A DNA stretch of 64,000 bases from Anaerolineaceae bacterium (GTDB lineage: Bacteria > Chloroflexota > Anaerolineae > Anaerolineales > Anaerolineaceae). Positions 1 through 8,242 of this stretch are shown here, in pieces. The DNA is taken from positions 55,935-119,934 of the forward strand of contig PABH01000029.1 of NCBI GenBank assembly GCA_002702705.1. The letters are read 5' to 3'. The notes below the pieces were generated by a model that saw only the letters and a list, made by a program, of their open reading frames with translations, was not told where the DNA came from and searched no databases. Made by a program: the position numbers and the translations under genes. Each line of letters begins with the position of its first letter. Position 1 is the first letter of the stretch.

Positions 1-33
1 CAAATTCACATAATTCAAGAAAAGGAGAGTCAA

Positions 34-819
34 ATGAATGAAACCATCCCTTCAAATGATGGGAACCTGAGCGACCGGCTGAGCCGCATCCTCTGGGAAC
101 TTCGCCAGCCATTGGACATGTCTCGCGTCAAACGCCGCCAAGCGCCAGGTATGGGATCCGTCCCATATCTGGAAGGATACGACGTTATTGATCGAGCCAA
201 CAGTATCTTCGGATTTACCTGGTCATTTGACTTGATTGGTGATCCGGTCATCGTGCGTTGGCAAAAAAAGGTGCTGATCTGGAATCAACAGGAAAAACGC
301 AAGGTTCCTGCCCTGGATGCCAATGGGAATGTTCAGACCGAGGAAGTCGGTTTAGTGTATATCACTGGCAAAGTATCTGTCGATCTGGACGGAAAAACAT
401 ACAGTCACGCCGATCTTGGTCGTTGTGTCTTCACTGGTGATACACCCGAAGCTCTTGATATGGCCTTGGCAGGTTCAGCCACAGACTGTCTGAAGCGCTG
501 CTTCCGCCAGTTGGGTGAACAGTTCGGCAATCTGCTGTATGACAAGGAAATTGCTCAGAACGCAGGTCTTGATCAAAACCGATCCAATGGCACCTCATCT
601 ACGGCAATTCCAACTTCGAAAGCAAATTCAATGCCTCCCACCACCTCTATCGTACGCAAGTATGGGGATGGTGTCTCCGTGAATGGAAATGTCTCTGAAC
701 AGGAGGCATTTGACCAATTCAAAGAGAAAACCGGGAGAGTTCCTGCTTCAAAGGATGAATTGCGTAATTGGCTAGCCAGTCAACGCGCCACACCGACGCC
801 TGCATCCGTTGCAGCGTAA
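34..819 (+). CDS. Rad52/Rad22-family single-strand annealing protein
   Basis: This 261-residue protein resembles the Rad52/22 family of annealing proteins used by phages and integrative elements for homologous pairing. The N-terminal 180 residues carry the family-like core: a YLEGYDVIDRAN segment, a central beta region and the ALAGSATDCLKRCFRQLG helix that closes the annealing domain. The tail is Ser/Thr-rich and probably disordered. An AAGGAGAG ribosome binding site lies just upstream of the ATG. It heads a run of same-strand genes (SSB, RadC, DnaN) that looks like an element-borne recombination and replication module. Family assignment rests on sequence pattern only; the DNA-binding role is inferred from the family and from the adjacent SSB gene. 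Confidence 0.75.
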   Translation: MNETIPSNDGNLSDRLSRILWELRQPLDMSRVKRRQAPGMGSVPYLEGYDVIDRANSIFGFTWSFDLIGDPVIVRWQKKVLIWNQQEKRKVPALDANGNVQTEEVGLVYITGKVSVDLDGKTYSHADLGRCVFTGDTPEALDMALAGSATDCLKRCFRQLGEQFGNLLYDKEIAQNAGLDQNRSNGTSSTAIPTSKANSMPPTTSIVRKYGDGVSVNGNVSEQEAFDQFKEKTGRVPASKDELRNWLASQRATPTPASVAA

Positions 820-852
820 AAAACCGCATACCAGGGAGAAAGGAAAAACACA

Positions 853-1272
853 ATGTACCAGACGATTATCCTCATCGGAAATTTGGGAAAAGATCCCGAA
901 ATGCGCTTTACCCCTGGCGGACAACCTGTGACTACCTTATCAGTAGCCACGAATCGCCGTTACAACGGTCAGAATGGACAGCCAGTCAAAGAAACAACCT
1001 GGTTCCGTGTGACTGTGTGGGGAAAACAAGCAGAGTCCTGCAATGAATTCCTACACAAGGGAAGCAAGGTGTTAGTGGAAGGACGCCTAAACCCCGATCC
1101 TGAAACTGGTGGGCCACATATCTGGGAAAACAACGGAAAGGTTGGCGCTTCATTCGAAGTAACCGCCTCGACCGTACGTTTTCTTTCTGGACGTGAAGAC
1201 CAGGAGGAAGCAGAACCCGCAGTAAATACTCAGGTTCCGCCAAACGTAGACCCAAGCGAAATTCCATTCTAG
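853..1272 (+). CDS. ssb: Single-stranded DNA-binding protein
   Basis: A 139-residue SSB with one OB fold. It opens with MYQTIILIGNLGKDPEMRFTP and continues with TTWFRVTVWGKQAESC and GSKVLVEGRL, all classical SSB strands. The C-terminus is acidic and ends in DPSEIPF, close to the usual DDDIPF tip that recruits replication and repair partners. It is shorter than typical chromosomal SSBs (about 150-180 residues) because the linker is short, as is common in element-encoded copies. It follows the Rad52-like gene by 33 bases, and a hairpin terminator sits after it. It probably coats single strands for the element's own replication and annealing. Confidence 0.93.
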   Translation: MYQTIILIGNLGKDPEMRFTPGGQPVTTLSVATNRRYNGQNGQPVKETTWFRVTVWGKQAESCNEFLHKGSKVLVEGRLNPDPETGGPHIWENNGKVGASFEVTASTVRFLSGREDQEEAEPAVNTQVPPNVDPSEIPF

Positions 1273-1306
1273 CCAGAGTCAAAACGCACCGGTGAATCAC
1301 AACGAA

Positions 1307-1330
1307 GGACATGCCCTGAATGGCATGTCC
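1307..1330 (+). terminator. Hairpin terminator after ssb
   Basis: A perfect 9-bp inverted repeat (GGACATGCC / GGCATGTCC) with a 6-base loop is followed by TTTCTCATT. It lies 35 bases after the ssb stop and upstream of the next ribosome binding site, so it probably ends or attenuates the ssb transcript. The T run is imperfect. Confidence 0.55.
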
Positions 1331-1366
1331 TTTCTCATTCCTATTGAAAGAACACAGGAGGAACAC

Positions 1367-1711
1367 ATGGTAAAAGCTGAAATCACAATCGGTACATGTT
1401 ATGGAGATGCGGTCATTCCCGTTGAGGTAGTGGGAAAAGGACCAAGACCTGGAACAGTATGGGTACGCGCGCTCAATGGACTGGAGCCATTTACCAAGAA
1501 CAGCCACGGTGGCCCTTATCAGGACAGCACTACGGTGGTTCATATCCCTCACTTGAGGGATGTCCGTGTTGAGAATGATCCTGAAGAAGCACCAATCTGT
1601 GAAACGATTGAATCAGGAGAACTAGAAATCCAAATTTCTCCGCAGGATCACTTGCTTCCAGCGGATTGGTTTCTGGAGAGTGCTTATGAAGACCGAACTT
1701 GCTCCGAGTAG
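1367..1711 (+). CDS. Conserved hypothetical protein of the element
   Basis: This 114-residue protein belongs to no family I recognise. The start at 1367 is chosen because ACAGGAGGAACAC precedes the ATG; the frame is open further upstream but would run through the terminator hairpin. It is acidic, with no membrane segment, and the central part (VPVEVVGKGPRPGTVWVRAL) looks like a small beta domain. Its 3' end overlaps the next gene by 26 bases, which suggests translational coupling. Similar small proteins are common in replication modules of integrative elements, but no function can be given from sequence. Confidence 0.6.
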   Translation: MVKAEITIGTCYGDAVIPVEVVGKGPRPGTVWVRALNGLEPFTKNSHGGPYQDSTTVVHIPHLRDVRVENDPEEAPICETIESGELEIQISPQDHLLPADWFLESAYEDRTCSE

Positions 1712-2258
1712 AACCGCAAGTACGGTTAGAAGCAGTCAGGGGATCCCAAAAGCGGATGGCAGTGCAATGATCCGGGAAGACTTTACGGTGTTCATGCCAT
1801 CCGTTTCCGTCCAGGGATATCAATACCTGGTTGATTTTGGTTCGGGCAGTGAACATCGTTTTCACAGGGTCAATAAAAACAAGGAGTGCTCTTGTGGTGC
1901 AGCTTATTGCGAAGCGATTGATGCTGTTCGTTTTTATCTTCAAGCTGGTGGTGCACGAGCGCCTGATCCAGAAGGGATGCCACCTTGTCCTATCTGTGGC
2001 AGCAAGACTTACCGCGATCGAAATTGGGATGGTAAGTACACCAAGGAATTGGGGTGGCGCTGCACAAAAGGTGGCCTGCGTCATTTTCTGGATGCAAAAG
2101 CTGAAAGGATAAAAAAGAACCTTGCAGAGAACCCCTGGCTCATACCTCCCGCACCTGGATACCCAGGTGTGCGGCGAGATGAATTGATGACATGGGAAGA
2201 ATGCGAAGCAATCAGCCGCAAGGTATTTCTTGAAACCGGATACGATCCGACCGCCTAA
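1686..2258 (+). CDS. Zinc-ribbon protein, function unknown
   Basis: A 190-residue protein with two Cys clusters: an ECSCGAAYC motif near residue 65 and a CPICGSKTYRD...GWRC ribbon near residue 105. The first cluster, followed by a helical stretch, resembles a SWIM-type zinc finger (CxC...CxH-like), though the final His is not evident. The ATG at 1686 is preferred because GGAGAG lies just upstream. It overlaps the previous gene. The metal-binding cysteines suggest nucleic-acid binding. It could be an accessory factor for the element's helicase or primer handling, but this is inference from position only. Confidence 0.6.
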   Translation: MKTELAPSRTASTVRSSQGIPKADGSAMIREDFTVFMPSVSVQGYQYLVDFGSGSEHRFHRVNKNKECSCGAAYCEAIDAVRFYLQAGGARAPDPEGMPPCPICGSKTYRDRNWDGKYTKELGWRCTKGGLRHFLDAKAERIKKNLAENPWLIPPAPGYPGVRRDELMTWEECEAISRKVFLETGYDPTA

Positions 2259-2282
2259 GGACATAACCCTATCGGAGGGCAC

Positions 2283-2302
2283 ACCACCCCTCCAGGGGTG
2301 GT
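2283..2302 (+). terminator. Hairpin between zinc-ribbon gene and radC
   Basis: A perfect 8-bp GC-rich stem (ACCACCCC / GGGGTGGT) with a TCCA loop, followed by CTGTCCCC without a T run. It sits in the 71-base gap before radC. It may be an attenuator or an mRNA-stabilising hairpin rather than a true terminator. Confidence 0.35.
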
Positions 2303-2329
2303 CTGTCCCCTAAATAACAGGAGACAGAC

Positions 2330-3049
2330 ATGAACAACCTACAACCGTACCTTATAGAAAGTGCACACCCTCAAACTTACAACTTTCCCCGGCTCAAGCA
2401 CCTGCCAGTTCGAGAGCAGCCGGCTTTCCGGGTAAGTAAGGACTCAGATGCATGCAGTCTGGCTGAATTGCTGGCAGTCATCATTGGTGGTTCAAATCAA
2501 ATTGAGTCTGCTGAACAACTGCTGGCACAATTTGGCACGATCCAGAAAATTGCCCAAGCACATGTGAATGAGATTGCTAAAGTGCCGGGCATAAGCAATT
2601 TGACTGCACTGCGGCTCAAAGCGGCTTTAGCACTTGGACGTAAGCTTCTTCAACCAGAAGATGAACGCCCAACAATTCATTCACCTGGAGATGCTGCTCA
2701 AATCTTGATGCCGATGCTGGCGCATCGTGAACAAGAATTCATGGTTGTGATGCCGCTTGACACACGCAACCGCATGTTGGATGTGATTGAGATATATCAC
2801 GGATCGCTAAATTCCTCGATGGTGCGGGTTGGTGAGTTATTCAAACCAGCACTGCAACGGAACGCAGCGGCTATCTTGATCGCACATAACCATCCCAGCA
2901 CAGATCCTACACCCAGTCCCGAAGATGTGAGCGTTACTCGCGCCATTGTCCAAGCCGGCAAGCTCTTGGATGTGTCAGTCCTGGACCATTTGGTCATTGG
3001 ATTATCACGATGGGTGTCCCTGAAGGAAAAAGGGTTGGGATTTTCATAA
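2330..3049 (+). CDS. radC: RadC-family JAMM/MPN protein
   Basis: A 239-residue RadC (DUF2466) protein. A helix-hairpin-helix segment (VPGISNLTALRLKAAL) lies near residues 85-100. The MPN domain carries the metal-binding JAMM motif at H186-x-H188 with D199 (HNHPSTDPTPSPED), and the preceding RVGELFKPALQRNAAA block is typical. All ligands are present, so the fold should bind zinc. RadC proteins are frequent passengers of mobile elements; their biochemical role is unsettled, with suggestions around recombination or restriction evasion. GGAGACAGAC precedes the ATG. It is placed between a zinc-ribbon gene and dnaN within the element module. Confidence 0.9.
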   Translation: MNNLQPYLIESAHPQTYNFPRLKHLPVREQPAFRVSKDSDACSLAELLAVIIGGSNQIESAEQLLAQFGTIQKIAQAHVNEIAKVPGISNLTALRLKAALALGRKLLQPEDERPTIHSPGDAAQILMPMLAHREQEFMVVMPLDTRNRMLDVIEIYHGSLNSSMVRVGELFKPALQRNAAAILIAHNHPSTDPTPSPEDVSVTRAIVQAGKLLDVSVLDHLVIGLSRWVSLKEKGLGFS

Positions 3050-3065
3050 TCCACAGGAGATAAAA

Positions 3066-3500
3066 ATGGATCAACTACCTACACTACAACAACTTGAATA
3101 CCTTGAATCTGGTTTCGAGGTGTCCAAAATTCTGGAGCATGCTGGGTTTTCAATGGAAAAGCCGGCGTTTTCAATCACATGGGGACAAGTCGCTGAAGAA
3201 ATTGCTCACACACTAGCCGATCATGGTTTACCTCCAGATCGATTTGAAGAAGACTTTTTAATCGACTTGGTGCAAGGAATCCAGAAAGTTCTTCAGAACG
3301 ATGATGTACTTTTCTGGCGCAATTGCATTCGTGCCTATACCTCGGATCAACCCATTCTCAGAGCTTTGATGAACTCGCAGAACGAGGATGATGACGAAGG
3401 CTCCCTCACTGAGCAATACGAAAATGCAATTCGCTTAGGGGATGAAGAGGCATATTGGCCAGATGGTGGTGCATCCGCCGATTTATTCGACGAATTCTAG
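3066..3500 (+). CDS. Acidic hypothetical protein
   Basis: A 144-residue, strongly acidic protein that starts 16 bases after radC behind CAGGAGATAAAA. It has no membrane segment or recognisable motif. The C-terminal third (NEDDDEGSLTEQYE, ending DLFDEF) is especially acidic. Co-transcription with radC is likely. Acidic small proteins in such modules can act as DNA mimics or clamp/helicase partners; nothing in the sequence decides this. Confidence 0.6.
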   Translation: MDQLPTLQQLEYLESGFEVSKILEHAGFSMEKPAFSITWGQVAEEIAHTLADHGLPPDRFEEDFLIDLVQGIQKVLQNDDVLFWRNCIRAYTSDQPILRALMNSQNEDDDEGSLTEQYENAIRLGDEEAYWPDGGASADLFDEF

Positions 3501-3506
3501 ACAGAC

Positions 3507-3541
3507 TCAGACACGCAGCTTTTAAAAACCTGCGTGTCTGA
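3507..3541 (+). terminator. Strong hairpin upstream of dnaN
   Basis: A perfect 12-bp stem (TCAGACACGCAG / CTGCGTGTCTGA) with an 11-base loop lies just after the hypothetical gene. There is no T run after the stem, so it may be an attenuator or processing hairpin controlling dnaN expression. Confidence 0.4.
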
Positions 3542-3563
3542 TACTACAACAAGGAGATACAGA

Positions 3564-4700
3564 ATGACCTGCAAAGTGACTGTTCAAAAGAATACTTTTT
3601 CTGAAAGTCTGGCAATTGTTGGACGATCGGTAGGTTCTCACTCCAACCTACCGATCTTATCGAACATTTTGCTCAGTAAAGATGAGGACCAGCTTCGTCT
3701 TTCGGCTACCGACTTGACCGTGGGTGTCACGGTTTGGATGGATGCCAATTTGGATGGTGACCTGGGTTTGACCTTACCTGCCAAAACACTGACCGATGTG
3801 ATCAACAGTCTAACAGATCCCGAAGTTGTTTTTTCGGTTAATGGGAAACCGGAAGCTTCACTGAAGTGCGGAACTTATAAAGGGGTCGTCAAGGGAATTG
3901 ATGCATCCGAGTTTCCAACCATCCCGGAGTACCCTATCACCAATGGGGTTTCAATGGACGCAAGTATGTTCAAAGAAATGATCCAAAAGGTTGCGTTCGC
4001 TGCTTCCATGGATGATACCCGACCTGTACTGACTGGAGTTTTGATGAGTATGGATGGAAAGAGCGTATCCATGGTCGGAACGGATGGATTCCGTCTTGCT
4101 ATCTGTAAAGCTATCCTTCCAGACCTGTTTGCCAAGAAGCAGTTAATCATACCGGCTTCCGCATTGAAAGAGGTGATGCGTATCCTGAACGCGACTAAAA
4201 CAGCCAGGATCACTCTTGTTTTACCCACGAATGGCAGCCAGGTGGTGTTCCGTTGTGAAAACGTGCAGATTGTTTCACAATTGATCGATGGGAAATTCCC
4301 GGATTATCAGGCGATTTTACCCAAAGATCACAAGACCAGAGCAGTCCTTGACGCGGGTGACCTGCTCAAAGCCTGCAAACAGGCCAGCATCATTGCTCGC
4401 GAAGGTAGCAATGTAGTGCGGTTTCACTTTCAACCCGGAGCTGATCAAACAAGGAAGGTCAAACTGTTGGCCGAATCCGATGAGACCGGCGCAAGTGAGA
4501 TAGAGCTTGATGCCACGGTTGAAGGACAGGAATTGGAGATCGCATTCAATGTGAAATTCTTGCAAGATGGGTTGGAAGCCATCACTACCAAAAAAGTGAT
4601 CATTGAAGCGAATGCCCACAACACACCGGCGGTAATCCGTTCAACAGGAGATGAGGAGAATTTATACGTATTAATGCCCATGCATATTGATGGAAGGTAG
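3564..4700 (+). CDS. dnaN: DNA polymerase III beta sliding clamp (element copy)
   Basis: A 378-residue protein of full length for the three-domain beta clamp. Recognisable blocks are NLPILSNILLS in domain 1, EFPTIPEYP at the domain junction, FAASMDDTRPVLTGVL and DGFRLA in domain 2, and GKFPDYQAILP in domain 3. The last residues, YVLMPMHIDGR, match the usual YVVMPMRL-type C-terminus. The start at 3564 has AAGGAGATACAG upstream. It clamps polymerase to DNA. A clamp next to ssb, radC and a Rad52-like gene, rather than dnaA or recF, suggests a second copy carried by the element. Confidence 0.93.
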   Translation: MTCKVTVQKNTFSESLAIVGRSVGSHSNLPILSNILLSKDEDQLRLSATDLTVGVTVWMDANLDGDLGLTLPAKTLTDVINSLTDPEVVFSVNGKPEASLKCGTYKGVVKGIDASEFPTIPEYPITNGVSMDASMFKEMIQKVAFAASMDDTRPVLTGVLMSMDGKSVSMVGTDGFRLAICKAILPDLFAKKQLIIPASALKEVMRILNATKTARITLVLPTNGSQVVFRCENVQIVSQLIDGKFPDYQAILPKDHKTRAVLDAGDLLKACKQASIIAREGSNVVRFHFQPGADQTRKVKLLAESDETGASEIELDATVEGQELEIAFNVKFLQDGLEAITTKKVIIEANAHNTPAVIRSTGDEENLYVLMPMHIDGR

Positions 4701-4704
4701 ATAA

Positions 4705-4733
4705 TCACGGGGAAGCATTGGGCTTCCCCGTGA
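4705..4733 (+). terminator. Hairpin terminator between convergent genes
   Basis: A 12-bp perfect stem (arms of TCACGGGGAAGC and its complement) with a 5-base loop lies between dnaN (plus) and the nuclease gene (minus). The symmetric position suggests it can end both transcripts, although neither side has a long T run. Confidence 0.6.
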
Positions 4734-4762
4734 ACCTTTCCGATGAAACTCCGGATTCTTGG

Positions 4763-5785
4763 TTAGAAATAATAGAGTTCTTGATACCAGCGTACCCATT
4801 CAGATAAAGCTGGCTCATTTATCTCTTTAGCGCGGTTTATCAATTTTTCCGATGAAAACGCAAAGAACCGGTCGTTGTAACCAATCAATTTTTGAAATTC
4901 ATCAATGGATGGCCGTAAGGAATCATTTCGAGGATGATATACCACCGAAAAATACACTTTCTTGTAAGGCCATTTGGGAGAGGGCGATGTTTCAAGGCTT
5001 GTGGCAAGCAGTAAATTTCGCCACAACTGATTCATGCCCCCTTTGAATGGGCATTCGTCATAATCTCTAATACGGTCGGTATTAAACGGTGAAGTATCTT
5101 GCACTGTAATATCCCAATAACGAAATTTACATTTGCTGTGGTAATAACAAAGATTTTTATTATCCAGAATCGCGAATGTTGGTGCGCAGGCATGTGAGGG
5201 AGTGCGCCCCGGGCTCTTGAAACCTCCGCAAGTTGTAAACTCCACTTCTGTCAGTTTATGTTCGATCATCCATAGGTTGAGATTGCCCTGATCGTCATAG
5301 TATGCGATGGCGATATCCGCGTCGGTTCCACTCACATTTGTATGATCATTTAACACATTGTCAGGTTCATCCCAAAACTCGATCCGAAATCCTCTGTCCA
5401 GATGATCTATAGCAATTGACTTGAGGTCTGTTTTGACAGCACCCAAAACACTGGCAGCGATCAGCGGATCCTCGAGGAGAGGTAAGAACAAATTTGCGCA
5501 TGCAGCCTGAGAACTCGCCATATGTCCAAGAAACTTATGGGATTTGAAGGGGAATCGTTGTTGATGATCCAGGAAACGCTCTTTTATTGGGCGATACAGC
5601 GGATAGCCCTGTGATTTTAATTCGTCTGGTAGCAAAGCATCATAAGGAGAGTGATTGAAATATCCTGACTCTTGAGTCAGATGAGTCCATTTCCAATTTA
5701 TCAAGTGAATGTACATTTGCAGCTGAAAATCAGTGAGCTCATTAGGCAACCGATATTTTTTTCCATCGATTTCATAAATTTTCAT
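4763..5785 (-). CDS. PGN_0703-like putative PD-(D/E)XK restriction endonuclease
   Basis: A 340-residue protein resembling the PGN_0703 family of putative restriction endonucleases. An HMASSQAACANLF segment near residue 88 matches the family's characteristic SSQ-containing helix. The core shows GTDADIAIAYYDDQ followed by LWMIEHKLTE, giving the D...ExK arrangement of a PD-(D/E)XK nuclease active site (about residues 153-178). Several Cys residues follow (CGGF, CYYHSKCKF, CPF). It is the only gene in the first 10 kb on the minus strand and stands alone between two hairpins, which fits an accessory cargo gene. A role in restricting incoming DNA is inferred; no methyltransferase partner is adjacent. 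Confidence 0.6.
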   Translation of the reverse strand: MKIYEIDGKKYRLPNELTDFQLQMYIHLINWKWTHLTQESGYFNHSPYDALLPDELKSQGYPLYRPIKERFLDHQQRFPFKSHKFLGHMASSQAACANLFLPLLEDPLIAASVLGAVKTDLKSIAIDHLDRGFRIEFWDEPDNVLNDHTNVSGTDADIAIAYYDDQGNLNLWMIEHKLTEVEFTTCGGFKSPGRTPSHACAPTFAILDNKNLCYYHSKCKFRYWDITVQDTSPFNTDRIRDYDECPFKGGMNQLWRNLLLATSLETSPSPKWPYKKVYFSVVYHPRNDSLRPSIDEFQKLIGYNDRFFAFSSEKLINRAKEINEPALSEWVRWYQELYYF

Positions 5786-5860
5786 AATAAAGTCCAGCTT
5801 TCGGTTTTGTGGCGGATATAAAAAGACTACTTCATTTTACATGTGAAAGGACAGGGCATG

Positions 5861-5905
5861 AAACCTGGTTGCTGAAACAATTTTCATGTTTCAGGCACCT
5901 GGTTT
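5861..5905. promoter_or_regulatory. Imperfect 18-bp inverted repeat in divergent intergenic region
   Basis: Two 18-base arms (AAACCTGGTTGCTGAAAC and the complement of AAACCAGGTGCCTGAAAC) differ at about three positions and are separated by 9 bases. They lie between the nuclease gene (minus) and the plus-strand gene at 6006. This fits an operator for a dimeric regulator or a leader hairpin; the ligand is unknown. Confidence 0.4.
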
Positions 5906-6005
5906 GATGTTCTGTTGTGCAGTGCATACAGAACACATAAACGTTGGCTATTTCTTCAAAAAAACGTTGGTTATTCAATCCATATCTAATCCAAAGGAGG
6001 ATCAC

Positions 6006-7073
6006 ATGAATGTATACGAAGACAAATACCTGCGCGAAAAGGTGAACCGTATTATCGCCAGGCAGAAGGAGGGCAAGATCATCATCGCTGCTTATAAGGA
6101 TGGCAGTGGCTTACCTGCGAGAGAAGATCTTGGGCAGGAACTGACACGGGCAGCTTACCCATACGATTATGCAGTTGGAAAAGCTGGTTTCCTTAACTAC
6201 GATTCGGAACTCGGAGCTTACCTGTTTACTGCAAAATCGGGTGAGAAACTACCCCAAGTGTTAGCTAACTACCGAATTCTTACTCTAGGTGAAGCAATCC
6301 TCGATGTAAAGGACCGGAGTATCCATATTCAATGCGGCGAAACCAGCGTCACCTTCACCGGAGCACAACCCTGGAAAGGTCTGTACGAAGTTCTGAAAGA
6401 GGTCAACGAAGAACTGGCTCGAGTCAATTCTGGGATTGTTGTTTGGAAGATTGTTCCGAAGGAAAGCGGGGATTCCAAATCGGGTGATCGTCTATTTCTT
6501 GAAGCGGTACCAAAGCTTCGGAACGGGCAAGCAATGGCATATGCCACCGGCTATGCCTATTACACCGATCACAACCTGGCGTATATTGGCCTTGTAGGTT
6601 ACAAGACCAGCCTGGAGTCACTACGAGTGACTCTTATGTGCGGGAAATCCCTACAAATGACTCAGGACGGCCTAAGCGATGTGTCCCTGATTCCCACTGA
6701 TAAGTATGAACAAGCCTGGCAAGCCATGCCTGAATACACCAGTCATCATGTCGGGTTTGTATCTCGGCTTGCGCTTCCAGGAAAGTGGGAACCAGAAGAC
6801 CTGTGTGCATATCTGCTTATTTTTCGAGGAACATCCGACCCGGGAAAGGAATTGATTCAGCTTTTCGTTGAACGAATCAAAGAAGCTCTGGAGGTGCCGA
6901 TCCTGGATGAATGGTCAGTAGCCCTTTGGAAACAAGCTCGTAGCCGCACGTTGGTTCAAGATCTGGCCACAGGTGGTGATTGTATCCTTGGTGCCAGAAT
7001 TGACCTGCAAGCTGACTGGAAAGAACTGTTATCCGAGTTATTAGCTCAGGAGGAAATCTCACTGACCATCTGA
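6006..7073 (+). CDS. Hypothetical element protein
   Basis: A 355-residue soluble protein with no recognised domain. The frame is open back to 5886, but the ATG at 6006 follows an excellent AAAGGAGGATCAC site and is preferred. The sequence reads like a mixed alpha/beta protein in two halves, with no signal peptide or membrane segment. It stands upstream of the methyltransferase-helicase pair, separated by a GC-rich stretch of 110 bases containing short inverted repeats. It may belong to the same functional module. Confidence 0.6.
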   Translation: MNVYEDKYLREKVNRIIARQKEGKIIIAAYKDGSGLPAREDLGQELTRAAYPYDYAVGKAGFLNYDSELGAYLFTAKSGEKLPQVLANYRILTLGEAILDVKDRSIHIQCGETSVTFTGAQPWKGLYEVLKEVNEELARVNSGIVVWKIVPKESGDSKSGDRLFLEAVPKLRNGQAMAYATGYAYYTDHNLAYIGLVGYKTSLESLRVTLMCGKSLQMTQDGLSDVSLIPTDKYEQAWQAMPEYTSHHVGFVSRLALPGKWEPEDLCAYLLIFRGTSDPGKELIQLFVERIKEALEVPILDEWSVALWKQARSRTLVQDLATGGDCILGARIDLQADWKELLSELLAQEEISLTI

Positions 7074-7183
7074 TTGAACAAGTAAAACAACTCGCAACAT
7101 CACCCCGGAGGGGGCGCTTTTCATCCCCTCAAAGGGTTGGACGCGTCTCCTGCGGGGATTTTATCTTCGTAAAGGAGTGAACA

Positions 7184-8242
7184 ATGCGTCCACCAGCAAT
7201 CGAAAGAATGGGGTACTATCCCACGGATGAACCGGTTGTCGAGATCATCCGCACTTACTTGAAACCGCCTAGCGAAAGAGGGCGGTTATTTGATCCCTGC
7301 GCAGGGGAAGGAAAAGCTGCTTCTTTCTTGGGCAACGCACTCAACTGCGAAACCTGGGGCGTAGAACTATCACCAGAACGAGCAGGAAAAGCTCAAACCG
7401 TGATGGATAAGGTTTACCAGGCTCCCTGGCAGGCTTGTGTTCTGAGTGATGAAAGCATTTCCTGGCTCTATTTGAATCCACCATATGAATTTGACCGATT
7501 TGAAGGTCAAAAACGACTGGAATGGGATTTTCTCAAGACGACCTCCTCCAAGCTGATGCGTGGCGGGCTTCTGACCTATATCATCCCACAGAAAATTCTG
7601 GGAATGATTGAAGTTGCTCGGCTTTTGGCCGGGCATTATGAAGCTATCACGGTCTATCGGTTTCCGGATGGATTGTACGAGAAATTCAAACAGGTGGTGG
7701 TGTTGGCCTCCAAGCGCAAGCTCTACCAGCTACCCACAGACAAGGAGGTTCTTTCGCTTCAAAGTCTGGCGTCGATGGACCTGGAACCTATCCAATCTGC
7801 TATTGAACCGATCTATCAACTGCTGTCTGCACCATCACGAGGTGCAAATGGCAAACCAGTTGTGTTCAAGCGAACGGATTGGGAACCGGAAGAGGTGGTT
7901 GAAGCCACAAAGGAAGCAGGTGTCCACACGACCAGTGATTGGCTTGACCTGATACATCCAACGCGTGGTTTGGCTCAACTCTCCCAACCAGTCATGCCCT
8001 TGAAGAAAGGGCATATCGCTATGCTCATGGCCTCTGGCATGATGGGCACGGTAAAGTTGACTGATGAAAAGGGTAAACCAATGCTGATCAAGGGAAGGGT
8101 GATCAAGGTGGTCGAAAAGACTGAGCAGCCGGATGCCAAAGAAGCGGATACAGTCGTAGAAACCTACAAGGATCGTTTTGTTACTAGAGTTTATGAAAGT
8201 TCACGGCGAGAAGATCGCTGCGCATGTCCTGGAAACCTATAA
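7184..8242 (+). CDS. DUF6094-like SAM-dependent DNA methyltransferase
   Basis: A 352-residue class I methyltransferase. Motif I is LFDPCAGEGKAASFLG (about residues 35-50), motif II is near WGVELSPERA, and the catalytic motif IV is LYLNPPYEFDRFEG, the NPPY signature of N6-adenine methylases. The opening RMGYYPTDEPVVEII resembles DUF6094 proteins, which usually accompany an SNF2-type helicase on mobile elements. A KGxIAMLMASGMM region near residue 283 probably contacts DNA. The start has AAAGGAGTGAACA upstream. The end overlaps the helicase gene by 50 bases. It may protect or mark element DNA, or act in an uncharacterised defence pair with the helicase. Confidence 0.75.
   Translation: MRPPAIERMGYYPTDEPVVEIIRTYLKPPSERGRLFDPCAGEGKAASFLGNALNCETWGVELSPERAGKAQTVMDKVYQAPWQACVLSDESISWLYLNPPYEFDRFEGQKRLEWDFLKTTSSKLMRGGLLTYIIPQKILGMIEVARLLAGHYEAITVYRFPDGLYEKFKQVVVLASKRKLYQLPTDKEVLSLQSLASMDLEPIQSAIEPIYQLLSAPSRGANGKPVVFKRTDWEPEEVVEATKEAGVHTTSDWLDLIHPTRGLAQLSQPVMPLKKGHIAMLMASGMMGTVKLTDEKGKPMLIKGRVIKVVEKTEQPDAKEADTVVETYKDRFVTRVYESSRREDRCACPGNL

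Noticed and set aside
986..1552. Minus-strand frame across ssb and the next gene
   Set aside because: Runs antisense to a certain ssb gene and through its terminator, with no domain content.
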